Assembly (NCBI RefSeq): GCF_026226615.1
Contig: NZ_JAJAPB010000001.1
Location: 186,001-250,000 of the forward strand
Source: Geovibrio ferrireducens
GTDB taxonomy: Bacteria; Chrysiogenota; Deferribacteres; Deferribacterales; Geovibrionaceae
DNA: 64,000 bases
Direction: 5' to 3'
Of this stretch, positions 27,233 through 35,689 are shown one piece after another. A program made the position numbers and the translations under genes. The notes beneath the pieces were generated by a model. It had not been told where the DNA came from, did not search any database, and saw only the letters and a list, made by a program, of their open reading frames with translations. Within the stretch, counting starts at the first letter, position 1; each line of letters opens with the position of its first letter.

Positions 27233-27829
27233 CTAGTGCCTCTGCTCTATCTCTGCCGAATCCATTATCCTTGCCGTCAGCTTCTCAAGCTTGTCATCAT
27301 TCCCGTCAAAGCTCACCGCTATGTGCCGCAGGAGTTTCCCCGCGGAAAAACTCAGTGCCTCAACCCTGATCTTCTGCCCTCCGGCATTGGCAGTGCCTGA
27401 AAGCCGCCAGCCGGAACTGCCCCCGACTCTCTCCGGCTTTATCTCATACTCAAAAGAGGATGCGGCGCCTGAGCCTTTTATTTTATTCACCAGATCCGCT
27501 GAAAAAGCCTCACCGCTGATTTCGTTTTCTGTCTCAACCGCAAGCACGGTAAACCCGAAACTTCCCAGAGAAAACTGCCGCACATCCTGAGATGTGGCAT
27601 TATCAGCTATTACGGCAGCAAAGGAGAGATCCCGCATATTGTCCGGAGCCAGTATCTTCACACCGGTTCTACCCACTTCCCGCTTTACCCAGTTCTGCTC
27701 CAGAACAACATCGGTCACGCCTTTTTCCGCCTTCGCCGACTTTTTGTAATATTTGAATGCCGCAGTTCCTCCGAATACAGCGAGCACAACCGCTGCTGCT
27801 ATAACCACTGCTCTGATCATACCGTTCAA
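27233..27829 (-). CDS. Membrane-anchored protein of unknown function
   Basis: Not recognised. One N-terminal hydrophobic helix (MIRAVVIAAAVVLAVFGGTAAF) followed by a basic stretch suggests an inner-membrane anchor with a periplasmic domain of about 165 residues. The mature part has alternating strands and Gly/Ser-rich turns. A TTG start is chosen because GGAGGG lies six bases before it. An ATG directly adjacent to the GGAGGG is too close, and another ATG three codons after the TTG is also possible. It is divergent from the metY transcript and its end borders the palindrome near uspA. Confidence 0.6.
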   Translation of the reverse strand: MNGMIRAVVIAAAVVLAVFGGTAAFKYYKKSAKAEKGVTDVVLEQNWVKREVGRTGVKILAPDNMRDLSFAAVIADNATSQDVRQFSLGSFGFTVLAVETENEISGEAFSADLVNKIKGSGAASSFEYEIKPERVGGSSGWRLSGTANAGGQKIRVEALSFSAGKLLRHIAVSFDGNDDKLEKLTARIMDSAEIEQRH

Positions 27830-27905
27830 AATCATCCCTCCGCTCTTAATGCTGTATTTTTTTAAACTACCAGACAAAAGACAGCCGACCAAGCAAAACA
27901 TTCCA

Positions 27906-27935
27906 TTGACTTCACAATAAAAACGGATGTAATAT
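27906..27935 (+). promoter_or_regulatory. Putative promoter of the met operon
   Basis: TTGACT (27906-27911) and TAATAT (27930-27935) are 18 bases apart. Transcription would start a few bases before the SAM-I riboswitch. Confidence 0.55.
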
Positions 27936-27948
27936 TGCAAACTTTATA

Positions 27949-28046
27949 CTTATCAAGAGTGGTGGAGGGACAGGCCCGTTGAAACCACAGCAACCGCCCT
28001 TTGAGGAAAGGTGCTAATTCCTGCCCTGCACGATGGGGGAGATAAG
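27949..28046 (+). ncRNA. SAM-I (S-box) riboswitch
   Basis: The aptamer is unmistakable. P1 forms from CTTATC (27949-27954) and GATAAG (28041-28046). Conserved core pieces follow in order: AAGAG..GG.GGAGGGA, GGCCCGTTGAAACC, CAGCAACC, GGTGCTAATTCC and the final AGATAAG. Binding of S-adenosylmethionine should favour the downstream terminator and shut off metY-metX. Confidence 0.97.
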
Positions 28047-28067
28047 AACCGTTAAGACTACTCTAAC

Positions 28068-28099
28068 GCCTCTTTCCCTCAGGGATAGAGGCTTTTTTT
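28068..28099 (+). terminator. Riboswitch-controlled terminator
   Basis: GCCTCT (28068-28073) pairs with AGAGGC (28087-28092), followed by seven T. It is the expression platform of the SAM-I riboswitch, about 20 bases before metY. Confidence 0.85.
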
Positions 28100-28116
28100 G
28101 TTTCAGGAGGCAACCT

Positions 28117-29403
28117 ATGAGCAAGCACCGCATCGAAACCATAGCAGTCCACGGCGGACAGACACCCGACCCGGTTACGGGAGCCAGAGCCGTTCCCATA
28201 TACCAGACAACCGCATACAAGTTCCGTGATGCGGATCATGCTGCAAAACTGTTTGACCTTGAAGAGGCAGGCTACATATACACCCGCCTGAACAACCCCA
28301 CTGTCGAGGTGCTGGAAAACAGGATTGCCATGCTTGAGGGCGGAACAGGAGCCGTTGCCGCATCATCCGGCCAGTTTGCCGAGTTCATGGTTTTCTCCAC
28401 CATAGCAGAAGCCGGAGACGAAATAATCACCACCAACAGACTTTACGGCGGAACAAACAATCTGTTTTTCCACACTTTCAAAAAAATGGGGATTACCTTC
28501 CGCCCTTTTGACCAGAATAACCCCGATGAGATCAAAGCTCTGATAAATGATAAAACAAAGGCGGTTTACCTTGAGACTGTGGCTAACCCCGGAAACGACA
28601 TTGCAGACTTTGAGGCGATAGCCGCAATAGCCCATGAAAACGGTCTGCCCCTCGTTATAGACAATACGTACCCCACCCCTTTTCTCTGCCGTCCTAAGGA
28701 GTTCGGCGCGGATGTGGTGATCCACTCCGTTACCAAGTTCCTCGGCGGGCACGGAAACTCAATGGGAGGCATAGCCGTTGACCTCGGCACGTTCGACTGG
28801 GCAAAGAGCGGGCGCTTCCCCTCATTCACCACTCCGGATCCCAGCTACCACGGCATGGTGTATTCTGAGCGCTTCGGCAATATGGCACTTGCGGTCAAGA
28901 TGCGCGTACAGACTATGCGTGACATAGGCGGCTGCATGAGCCCCATGAACGCCTTTCTCCTTCTTCAGGGGCTTGAGACTCTGCATGTGCGTATGGAAAG
29001 GCATGTGGAAAATGCCCGGAAACTCGCCGCTTATTTACAGAAAAGCGACATGGTGGACTGGGTGAACTTCCCAGAGCTTGAAGGAAACCCGAACTGCGAA
29101 AGAGCCCGGAAATACATGCCCAAAGGAACAGGAGCAATGCTCAGCTTCGGCATCAAGGGCGGACAGAAAGCAGGCAGAGCCTTTATAGAAGGCGTGGAGC
29201 TTGCCACCCACCTCACCAATCTGGGCGATACGAGAACTCTGGTCACACACCCCGCAAGCACCACTCACCGCCAGCTTAATGCGGAACAGAAGGCAAAAGC
29301 GGGCATAACGGACGGGCTTATCCGCCTCTCTGTGGGCATAGAGCACATAGACGACATAATAGCCGATATAGAACAGGCATTTGCGAAAGCTAAGAAGGCA
29401 TAA
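28117..29403 (+). CDS. metY: O-acetylhomoserine aminocarboxypropyltransferase (sulfhydrylase)
   Basis: A PLP enzyme of the Cys/Met metabolism family that condenses O-acetylhomoserine with sulfide to homocysteine. Seen are TIAVHGGQTPDPVTGARAVP, YTRLNNPTVEVLENRIAMLE, and the PLP lysine in HSVTKFLGGHGNSMGG. The 428-residue length fits MetY rather than MetB (about 380). The ATG is preceded by AGGAGG. An upstream GTP-like leader reading frame overlaps the riboswitch and is rejected. Direct sulfhydrylation is consistent with cysK nearby and absence of metB here. Confidence 0.95.
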   Translation: MSKHRIETIAVHGGQTPDPVTGARAVPIYQTTAYKFRDADHAAKLFDLEEAGYIYTRLNNPTVEVLENRIAMLEGGTGAVAASSGQFAEFMVFSTIAEAGDEIITTNRLYGGTNNLFFHTFKKMGITFRPFDQNNPDEIKALINDKTKAVYLETVANPGNDIADFEAIAAIAHENGLPLVIDNTYPTPFLCRPKEFGADVVIHSVTKFLGGHGNSMGGIAVDLGTFDWAKSGRFPSFTTPDPSYHGMVYSERFGNMALAVKMRVQTMRDIGGCMSPMNAFLLLQGLETLHVRMERHVENARKLAAYLQKSDMVDWVNFPELEGNPNCERARKYMPKGTGAMLSFGIKGGQKAGRAFIEGVELATHLTNLGDTRTLVTHPASTTHRQLNAEQKAKAGITDGLIRLSVGIEHIDDIIADIEQAFAKAKKA

Positions 29404-29406
29404 TAT

Positions 29407-30522
29407 ATGGAAAACTCCGCTGGCATAGTAAAACCGCAGTATGTCACATTCAGGGATGACTTCTCCTTTGAAAGCGGCAGGGTGCTTTCATCAGTCACCT
29501 GCTGTTACGAGACATACGGCAAGCTTAACATTGATAAGTCCAACGCTATCCTTATCTGCCACGCCCTGACAGGAAGCGCCCATGCAGCGGGCTTTCACAG
29601 GGCGGATGAGCAGAAGCCCGGCTGGTGGGATTCGATGATCGGGCCCGGTAAAACCTTTGATACGGAAAAATACTTTGTCATATGCTCCAACTTCCTCGGA
29701 AGCTGCTTCGGAACCACAGGCCCCTCCTCCATAGACCCTTCCACGGGCAAGAGATACGGCATCAGCTTTCCCGTGGCGTCAGTGAAAGATATGGTGAAGC
29801 TGCAAAAAAGGCTCATAGACCACTTAGGCATTGAGCAGCTCGTGGCTGTTGCCGGAGGCTCAATGGGCGGCATGCAGGTTCTGGAATGGGGAGCGACTTT
29901 TCCGGACATGATGAAAACCCTGATCCCCATTGCCACCACCCACGCCATAACCCCCATGGCGATAGCCTTCAACAGCATTGCCCGTTTCTCCATCACCAAA
30001 GATCCCAGATGGAACAAAGGGGACTACTACGAAGGGGAGTTCCCGGTGGACGGGCTGGCAATAGCACGCATGGCGGGGCACATAACATACCTTTCCGATC
30101 CGGCGTTTAACGATAAATTCGGACGCAGATATTCGGCATTTGAAGGTTTTTACGACTTTAACGGCTTCTTCGAGGTGGAAAACTACCTCCGCTACAACGG
30201 GTATAAGTTTACCGAATTTTTCGATGCCAACACTTACCTTTATGTGCTGAAAGCAATGGATATTTTCGACCTCTCATACGGGCGGGGCTCACTGGCGGAT
30301 GCGGTGGAACTCATCAGAGCGGACACCCTTCTGGTATCTGTTTCATCGGATTTCCTTTTCCCCCCGTATCTTACAGAGGAAATTTATGATATAATGAAAC
30401 ATCAGGGCAAAAAGGCCTTCTGGTATAACATACAATCCAACTACGGACATGATGCCTTCCTCCTTGAGTTTGAAGAGCTGGACAGGCTGATAAGGGAATT
30501 TTTCGCTGACAGAGGGCTGTAA
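29407..30522 (+). CDS. metX: Homoserine O-acetyltransferase
   Basis: An alpha/beta-hydrolase-fold enzyme that activates homoserine with acetyl-CoA, supplying the MetY substrate. The nucleophile serine is in AVAGGSMGGMQVLEW, the catalytic histidine in NYGHDAFLLE, and the acid in the SSDFLFPP region. HALTGSAHAAGF is the usual oxyanion region. Length 371 is normal. It begins three bases after metY. Confidence 0.95.
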   Translation: MENSAGIVKPQYVTFRDDFSFESGRVLSSVTCCYETYGKLNIDKSNAILICHALTGSAHAAGFHRADEQKPGWWDSMIGPGKTFDTEKYFVICSNFLGSCFGTTGPSSIDPSTGKRYGISFPVASVKDMVKLQKRLIDHLGIEQLVAVAGGSMGGMQVLEWGATFPDMMKTLIPIATTHAITPMAIAFNSIARFSITKDPRWNKGDYYEGEFPVDGLAIARMAGHITYLSDPAFNDKFGRRYSAFEGFYDFNGFFEVENYLRYNGYKFTEFFDANTYLYVLKAMDIFDLSYGRGSLADAVELIRADTLLVSVSSDFLFPPYLTEEIYDIMKHQGKKAFWYNIQSNYGHDAFLLEFEELDRLIREFFADRGL

Positions 30523-31236
30523 ATGGGATTCAACGAAGCGGCGTTCAACTACTACATAAGCTCCGATCACATCAAGGGTGACGACCTTGACCTCATAAGA
30601 AAAAACTTCAAAAACAAAGAGTTTGAATGCCTGCTGGATGTGGCCACAGGCGCAGGGCACTGCGCGGCGGCTGTTCCGGCTAAGAGGCGTTATACCCTTG
30701 ACCCCAGCATGCCCATGCTGAAAACAGCTAAGGATAAGTTCGGCCTTAATCTTCCCGTGTGCGCTGTTGCGGAAAACCTCCCCTACGCGGACAACACCTT
30801 CGACATTGTGACCTGCCGCATAGCCATGCACCACTTCAAAAGCCCCGAACTGTTCTTCCGTGAGGCGAAGCGCATTCTTCGTCCGCTGGGCTGGATGATC
30901 ATAATCGACAATATTGTGGATGTTGAGGATTCCTACCTCAATGTAATAGAATACATAAGAGACAGCACACATGTGCGCAGCTACAGGCTGGATGAGATAC
31001 TGGGCTTTGCCCGGAACGACTTCCGCCTGATAGACTACACCTGTATTTTCAAAAAGCATGACTTCCCCGAATGGGCTGGAAGGCTCGCAGAAGGGCCGGA
31101 GGCGGTTGAGCGCATAGAAAACGCCTTTAAAGAACTGCCGGATGATATACAGAAAGAGCTGGAGGTTGAGAAAACCTACGGCAAAATCTCCGCATACACG
31201 GATAAGAAAGGGTTTTTCGTTTTCCGCTCCGTGTGA
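30523..31236 (+). CDS. Class I SAM-dependent methyltransferase
   Basis: A 237-residue Rossmann-type methyltransferase: motif I LLDVATGAGHCAAAVP, a downstream acidic LDPSMPML, NLPYADNTFDIVTCRIAMHHF (motif II/III, UbiE-like) and REAKRILRPLGWMII. The substrate is not evident. MetX is often followed by metW, but this protein is longer and looks like UbiE/COQ5-type enzymes rather than MetW. Its ATG follows the metX stop without a gap, so it is in the SAM-controlled operon. Confidence 0.85.
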   Translation: MGFNEAAFNYYISSDHIKGDDLDLIRKNFKNKEFECLLDVATGAGHCAAAVPAKRRYTLDPSMPMLKTAKDKFGLNLPVCAVAENLPYADNTFDIVTCRIAMHHFKSPELFFREAKRILRPLGWMIIIDNIVDVEDSYLNVIEYIRDSTHVRSYRLDEILGFARNDFRLIDYTCIFKKHDFPEWAGRLAEGPEAVERIENAFKELPDDIQKELEVEKTYGKISAYTDKKGFFVFRSV

Positions 31237-31248
31237 TAAGGAAGGTCA

Positions 31249-33042
31249 GTGTTTAAATTCAGGCTCAAGGAATTCAACCTGCCTGTAATAGGCAGATGGT
31301 TTATACTGGGCTCGCTTGTGGGTATAGTGGCGGGCTTAGGCGCAATTATCTTCTTTCTGATGCTTCAGGGCTGCTCCTATATTTTCCTCGACTACCTCGG
31401 CGGTATGAGAGTGGAGGAAACAGCGGGAGAACCGGCATTCTTCGGCCACGCATCAACCCCCTTCAACAGATGGATAGTCCTCTTTCTCCCCGCTCTGGGC
31501 GGACTGATCAGCGGTTTTCTCGTCTACAGGTTCGCACCGGAGGCAGAAGGGCACGGAACAGATGCAGCAATAAAGGCTATTCACCATAAAAACGGCTACA
31601 TCAGATGGAATGTTCCTCTCATAAAAACAATAGCAAGTTCCATAACCATAGGCACAGGCGGTTCCGGCGGACGTGAAGGCCCCATAGCGCAGATAGGTGC
31701 GGGCTTCGGCTCATTCCTCGGACGGGTGCTGAACCTTACGGACAGAGAGAAACGAATCCTCACCGCCGCAGGGATGGGTGCGGGTGTGGGTGCAATATTC
31801 CGCTCACCGCTCGCCGGTGCTATTTTCGCAGCAGAAGTTCTCTACAGCAGCTCTGACATGGAGTTTGAGATTCTCCTGCCCTCAACCATAACATCAATCA
31901 TAGCTTACTCGGTTTTCTGCTCATTCTTCGGGTGGGACCCGCTGTTTGCCACTCAGGGCTTCCGGTTTGACAGCCCTCTGGAACTCGCCGGATACACCAT
32001 TCTCGGTTTTGCCTGCGCTTTTTTCGGCTGGCTGTATGTCAACACCTTTTACCGGATAACGGCTGCTTTCAAAAAAATGAAGATCTCCCCTTACTTCAAA
32101 CCAGCAATCGGCGGTCTGCTTACCGGAATAATAGGCTTCTGGCTGCCGGAGGCGATCGGCGGCGGCTACGCCAATATCGAACTTGCTATGAATGTTCATT
32201 TAAGCATTCTGTTTCTGTTTGTGCTTATATTCGCTAAAATACTCACCACATCTTTCAGCATAGGCAGCGGCGGCAGTGCAGGCATATTTGGACCCTCAAT
32301 GGTTATAGGCGCTTCTGTCGGCGGCTTCATAGGTCTGGCGCTTAACATGACCGTTCCGGTGATTGCCCCTGAGCCGGGCGCTTACGTTGTTGTGGGCATG
32401 GCCGGCTTTTTCGCAGGGATAGCAAGCGCGCCCCTCTCCACCATTATCATGGTAAGTGAGATGACGGGGAACTACCACCTGCTTGTACCCTCAATGTGGG
32501 TGAGCACACTTGCTTTCCTTCTTCTCCGCAAAACCACCATGTACCGCAATCAGGTCGAATTCCGCAGCGATTCACCCATACACAAGGGCGAGTTTTTCCT
32601 TCAGGTGCTTCAGGACATCAGAGTGAAAGACATTATGCGCCCTGACCCCATCGTCCTCAGAGAGGATATGAAGTTCAGCGACATAGTCCACTTCATTTCC
32701 GCAACCAAGCATAACAACTTCCCCGTTGTGAAGGAAAACGGCGAACTGGTTGGCGTTCTCCTTTTTGAGGAGATACGGGAGTTCGTGTTTGAGGAAGGGC
32801 TGGAGAGCATTGTAGTTGCCGGAGAGGTCTGCGAGAAGGACATACCGGTGATCAAGCCCTCCCATAATCTGGCGGATGCCATAGAGATGATAGGCTTCAA
32901 GAATATTGAGCTTCTCCCCGTGGTTGACACAGACAAGGACAATATCCTCATCGGCATCATCACAAGAAGGGACATCATATCCACATACAACAAGGTGCTC
33001 CGCAAACGCAAATCCGAGAACGAGCAGGAGGCGGACTTCTAA
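31249..33042 (+). CDS. ClC-family chloride transporter with CBS domain pair
   Basis: About 430 residues of multi-helix ClC core are followed by two CBS domains (from VKDIMRPDPIVL). Selectivity-filter motifs are GTGGSGGREGPIAQIG, with the gating glutamate in GREGP, and GSGGSAGIFGPSMVIG. The CBS pair probably binds adenine nucleotides and modulates transport. A GTG start is used after GAAGG. Whether it is a channel or a Cl-/H+ antiporter cannot be decided by eye. The gene ends four bases inside the convergent sugE gene. Confidence 0.9.
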   Translation: MFKFRLKEFNLPVIGRWFILGSLVGIVAGLGAIIFFLMLQGCSYIFLDYLGGMRVEETAGEPAFFGHASTPFNRWIVLFLPALGGLISGFLVYRFAPEAEGHGTDAAIKAIHHKNGYIRWNVPLIKTIASSITIGTGGSGGREGPIAQIGAGFGSFLGRVLNLTDREKRILTAAGMGAGVGAIFRSPLAGAIFAAEVLYSSSDMEFEILLPSTITSIIAYSVFCSFFGWDPLFATQGFRFDSPLELAGYTILGFACAFFGWLYVNTFYRITAAFKKMKISPYFKPAIGGLLTGIIGFWLPEAIGGGYANIELAMNVHLSILFLFVLIFAKILTTSFSIGSGGSAGIFGPSMVIGASVGGFIGLALNMTVPVIAPEPGAYVVVGMAGFFAGIASAPLSTIIMVSEMTGNYHLLVPSMWVSTLAFLLLRKTTMYRNQVEFRSDSPIHKGEFFLQVLQDIRVKDIMRPDPIVLREDMKFSDIVHFISATKHNNFPVVKENGELVGVLLFEEIREFVFEEGLESIVVAGEVCEKDIPVIKPSHNLADAIEMIGFKNIELLPVVDTDKDNILIGIITRRDIISTYNKVLRKRKSENEQEADF

Positions 33043-33353
33043 CCCGCTATCTTCAATCCCGCTATCCCCGCTGCGATAAGCAGAACAGACAAACCTCTGA
33101 CAAGGGTGAGCGGCTCACTGAGAAAAATCACCCCGCAGATGAAAATGCCCGTTGCTCCTATTCCCGTCCAGACAGCGTAAGCTGTGCCCATGGGGAGAGT
33201 CTTCATTGAATATGAGAGAAGGTAAAAGCTTACGAACATTGCGGCTATTGTGATAACTGACGGAAGCGGTTTTGAGAAGCCCTGACTGTATTTGAGCCCC
33301 AGAGCCCAGATGATTTCAAAAAGTCCTGCGATGAAAAGAGCAGTCCACGCCAT
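33039..33353 (-). CDS. gdx: SMR-family guanidinium exporter (SugE/Gdx)
   Basis: A four-helix small multidrug resistance protein. The motif around the essential glutamate, FEIIWALGLKYSQGFSKPLP, is of the Gdx (SugE) subtype rather than EmrE, and Gdx exports guanidinium. The ATG of MAWTALF is chosen because GAGG lies six bases before it. An ATG four codons earlier overlaps that site. The guanidine-II riboswitch just upstream independently supports the function. Confidence 0.9.
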   Translation of the reverse strand: MAWTALFIAGLFEIIWALGLKYSQGFSKPLPSVITIAAMFVSFYLLSYSMKTLPMGTAYAVWTGIGATGIFICGVIFLSEPLTLVRGLSVLLIAAGIAGLKIAG

Positions 33354-33373
33354 TTTAAACCTCATTTAAAAAA

Positions 33374-33418
33374 GCGGGGCCGTCCCCTGATGTAACCGAG
33401 AGGTGAGGCCGTCCTCAC
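33374..33418 (-). ncRNA. Guanidine-II (mini-ykkC) riboswitch
   Basis: Read on the minus strand, two short hairpins each present the diagnostic ACGG (ACGR) tetraloop: GTGAGG-ACGG-CCTCAC (33418-33403) and GGGG-ACGG-CCCC (33387-33376). They are about 15 bases apart, with the second directly before the GAGG ribosome-binding site of sugE/gdx. Guanidine binding joins the two loops and is thought to free the ribosome-binding site. Confidence 0.9.
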
Positions 33419-33471
33419 ATCGACAGATTTTAAGATCAGGTTTTTATGCACCAAAGTCAAGCGTAACCAGA

Positions 33472-33510
33472 GCAACTTTTAGTTGCATTAAGTCGCACAG
33501 CGTCTATATT
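33472..33510 (+). promoter_or_regulatory. Toxin-antitoxin promoter with palindromic operator
   Basis: TTGCAT (33483-33488), 16 bases, TATATT (33505-33510) form a plausible promoter. GCAACT/AGTTGC (33472-33477 with 33481-33486) is a palindrome overlapping the -35 box and could be the autoregulatory site of the antitoxin. The 17 bases CAAGCGTAACCAGAGCA at 33458-33474 recur exactly at 39334-39350. Confidence 0.5.
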
Positions 33511-33527
33511 TACTCCAGAGGTGCAGT

Positions 33528-33755
33528 ATGTCTCAGGCTGTCAAAATAAGTGATGAAATAATAAAGAGTGCAAAAATACACGCTAAAGCAGAGAACAGAT
33601 CTTTATCCGCGCAGATAGAGTTCTGGGCAAAAATGGGGAAAGCCGCTGAGCAGAATCCGGATATGCCCTTTTCCATGATCAAGGCAATAATGCTTGCCAG
33701 AGAAGAGGCGGAGCAGTCGGGCTGTGAGCCGTATATCTTCGGAGAAGGAGCTTGA
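33528..33755 (+). CDS. ParD-like antitoxin
   Basis: A 75-residue protein beginning MSQAVKISDEIIKSAKIHAK and ENRSLSAQIEFWAKMG, a ribbon-helix-helix-like N-terminus as in ParD-like antitoxins. The C-terminal part (EEAEQSGCEPYIFGEGA) would wrap the toxin. Its stop overlaps the start of the next gene by four bases, the usual antitoxin-first arrangement. Confidence 0.8.
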   Translation: MSQAVKISDEIIKSAKIHAKAENRSLSAQIEFWAKMGKAAEQNPDMPFSMIKAIMLAREEAEQSGCEPYIFGEGA

Positions 33756-34027
33756 GGCAGGTAGTTCAGTCCCCTGCCTTCGCGAGGCAGAAAAAGAAAC
33801 TGGATAAAAAGCAAATAACTGCGCTGGATGAAGAGGTGAGGAAGCTTGCCTCATCGCCTGATTCCGGTGAGCAGAAAAAGGGGGATCTGGCAGGAATTTA
33901 TGTTTACAAATGCAGACTGACAAACCAGCTTTATCTTATAGCCTACGAATTTAATGACAAAACCCTGAGGCTTATTTTCATTGCCCCGCACGAAAACTTC
34001 TACAGAGACCTGAAAAACAGCCTTTAG
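33752..34027 (+). CDS. RelE/ParE-family toxin
   Basis: A 91-residue basic protein with the RelE/ParE fold pattern: QSPAFARQKKKLDKKQ, the central GDLAGIYVYKCR and LIAYEFNDKTLRLIFI, and C-terminal PHENFYRDLK. Such toxins either cleave mRNA on ribosomes (RelE) or inhibit gyrase (ParE), and the sequence alone does not decide. It is translationally coupled to the ParD-like antitoxin. The 3' end overlaps lpxK from the opposite strand by four bases. Confidence 0.8.
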   Translation: MRQVVQSPAFARQKKKLDKKQITALDEEVRKLASSPDSGEQKKGDLAGIYVYKCRLTNQLYLIAYEFNDKTLRLIFIAPHENFYRDLKNSL

Positions 34028-34935
34028 CCTATTTTTTTCGCTATCTCTCCGAAAAATCCCGCCTCGTCATTGAGCGCTATATCAATCTCGGCATAGGCAT
34101 ATTTATGTCTGCGGTCTTCGGGTATTTTTACAAAGTCCTTCTGGGTGGTTATTATCATATCCAGCTTATAATGCTCCGCTATATTCTCCAGCTTGTCCAG
34201 AGTTCCGCAGCAGTAGTGCATATGGTCGGGGAACTGTCTGTTTTTTACGATGTTTACGCCGTTTTCATAGAGAAAGGCAAAAAATCTGCCGCCGCCTGCT
34301 ATGCCCGAAAAGCCGAGGCACTTTCTCCCCGCCATGTCGTCAGCAGAGAGGAGCGATCCGTCCGCTGTTCTTATACCCCTGAACTCTATATGGCTGAAAA
34401 AAACAGGCTTGTCCTTCACCAGCGGCACAACATTGCTCGGCACTTCGGTATTATCGGCTCTGGTAAAAACTATGATGTCCGCCCGGCGTATTCCTTTCGG
34501 AAACTCCCGCAGATAGCCGAAAGGGAAAGGGAGTCCTGTTGAAATCGGCTTTCTGTGATCCAGCAGGAGAATGTCAAGATCCCTGTGCATCCTTTTATGC
34601 TGAAAGCCATCGTCCAGTATAAACAGATCCGGCCTGAAATGCTCCATAGCGTAAGCGGCGCTGTCTGCCCTCTCTTTTCCGGTGATGACGATCGCCCCTT
34701 TGCAGTTTTCCGCTATCATATACGGCTCATCCGCAGCCAGCGGCGGTTTTATGAGTATATTCTCCCCGTCGGAGATTACATTGGTTTCAAGCCCTATCTT
34801 CCCCTTATACCCTCTGGAAAGTACGCAGACCTTTTTCCCCTGAGCGAGGAAATAGTTAGTGAGCCTGATTGTGAAAGGGGTTTTGCCTGTGCCGCCGAGG
34901 GATATATTCCCGACAGAGATAACTTTAGGAATCAC
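34024..34935 (-). CDS. lpxK: Tetraacyldisaccharide 4'-kinase, N-terminally short
   Basis: LpxK adds the 4'-phosphate to lipid A. The P-loop VGNISLGGTGKTPFT, SRGYKG, DEPYMIAENC, and ILDDGFQHKRMHRDLDILLLD are diagnostic. The protein begins only six residues before the P-loop strand. Most LpxK proteins carry roughly 45-55 further N-terminal residues including a membrane helix. An in-frame TGA nine bases upstream excludes a longer reading frame. It may associate with the membrane peripherally. The GTG start lies inside the glycosyltransferase gene end (11-base overlap). Confidence 0.9.
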   Translation of the reverse strand: MIPKVISVGNISLGGTGKTPFTIRLTNYFLAQGKKVCVLSRGYKGKIGLETNVISDGENILIKPPLAADEPYMIAENCKGAIVITGKERADSAAYAMEHFRPDLFILDDGFQHKRMHRDLDILLLDHRKPISTGLPFPFGYLREFPKGIRRADIIVFTRADNTEVPSNVVPLVKDKPVFFSHIEFRGIRTADGSLLSADDMAGRKCLGFSGIAGGGRFFAFLYENGVNIVKNRQFPDHMHYCCGTLDKLENIAEHYKLDMIITTQKDFVKIPEDRRHKYAYAEIDIALNDEAGFFGEIAKKIG

Positions 34936-35689
34936 GGTCTTTCATCTCCAGTTCCCAGAGGAAAACATATTTGAGAAATACATAAAGAAGGCTGCTGAAT
35001 GCGGCGAGAAATCCCCGGAACCCGTCCAGAAAACCCAGACGGAGTATATATTTTTTCAGGAATGCCCCAAGCGGGCTGAAAATGAGCTTAAAGAAAGACA
35101 TCTTCCGCCCTTTCTTCCTGTATGCCCCGGCGGAAAGGCGGGCATATTTAATCAGCCTGTGCATGTGGTCTTCTATATCTTTATATGAGAAATGCTGTAA
35201 TTCGCCTTCGAGTCGGCCCGTTTCGCCTTCGATATGAAGATATTCGTGAATATCCCCGCCGCGCCATTCAGGCTGTGCGGAAGCCTTTACAAGGCGGAGT
35301 TTGCGGTCGGGCTGCCATGAAAAGCGGAGAAATTTTCCCGCATAAAACGTGCGCCTGCTCAGGATATAGCCGCTGAAAGCCCCGCTGAGCACAGCACCGA
35401 CTATGGAATGGCGGAGCGCATCGTCCGGAACCTCGTCACAGTCAAGGGAAAGTATCCACGGCTGTGTGCATTTTTCCAGAGCGGAGTTTTTCTGCTTCTC
35501 GAAGCCTTTCCAGTCTTCTCTGTAAACCTTTGCGCCGAATTTTTCCGCTATCTCAACAGTTTTGTCAGTAGAGTGCGAATCCACCACTATTATCTCTGAT
35601 GCTATATCTGCAACGCTTTTCAGCGTTCTTTCCATGTTTGCTTCTTCGTTGAAAGAAATGAAGCAGACGGAAAGAGAAAGCTTAGCCAT
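34925..35689 (-). CDS. Family 2 glycosyltransferase, WaaE/KdtX-like
   Basis: A GT-A fold transferase of 254 residues: [30 protein letters not shown], the metal-binding [11 protein letters not shown], and [14 protein letters not shown] in the acceptor region. This pattern matches LPS core glucosyltransferases of the WaaE/KdtX type. A hydrophobic C-terminal segment ([15 protein letters not shown]) suggests membrane contact. Gene overlaps with uxs upstream and lpxK downstream place it in an envelope-sugar operon. Confidence 0.85.
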   Translation of the reverse strand: MAKLSLSVCFISFNEEANMERTLKSVADIASEIIVVDSHSTDKTVEIAEKFGAKVYREDWKGFEKQKNSALEKCTQPWILSLDCDEVPDDALRHSIVGAVLSGAFSGYILSRRTFYAGKFLRFSWQPDRKLRLVKASAQPEWRGGDIHEYLHIEGETGRLEGELQHFSYKDIEDHMHRLIKYARLSAGAYRKKGRKMSFFKLIFSPLGAFLKKYILRLGFLDGFRGFLAAFSSLLYVFLKYVFLWELEMKDRDS

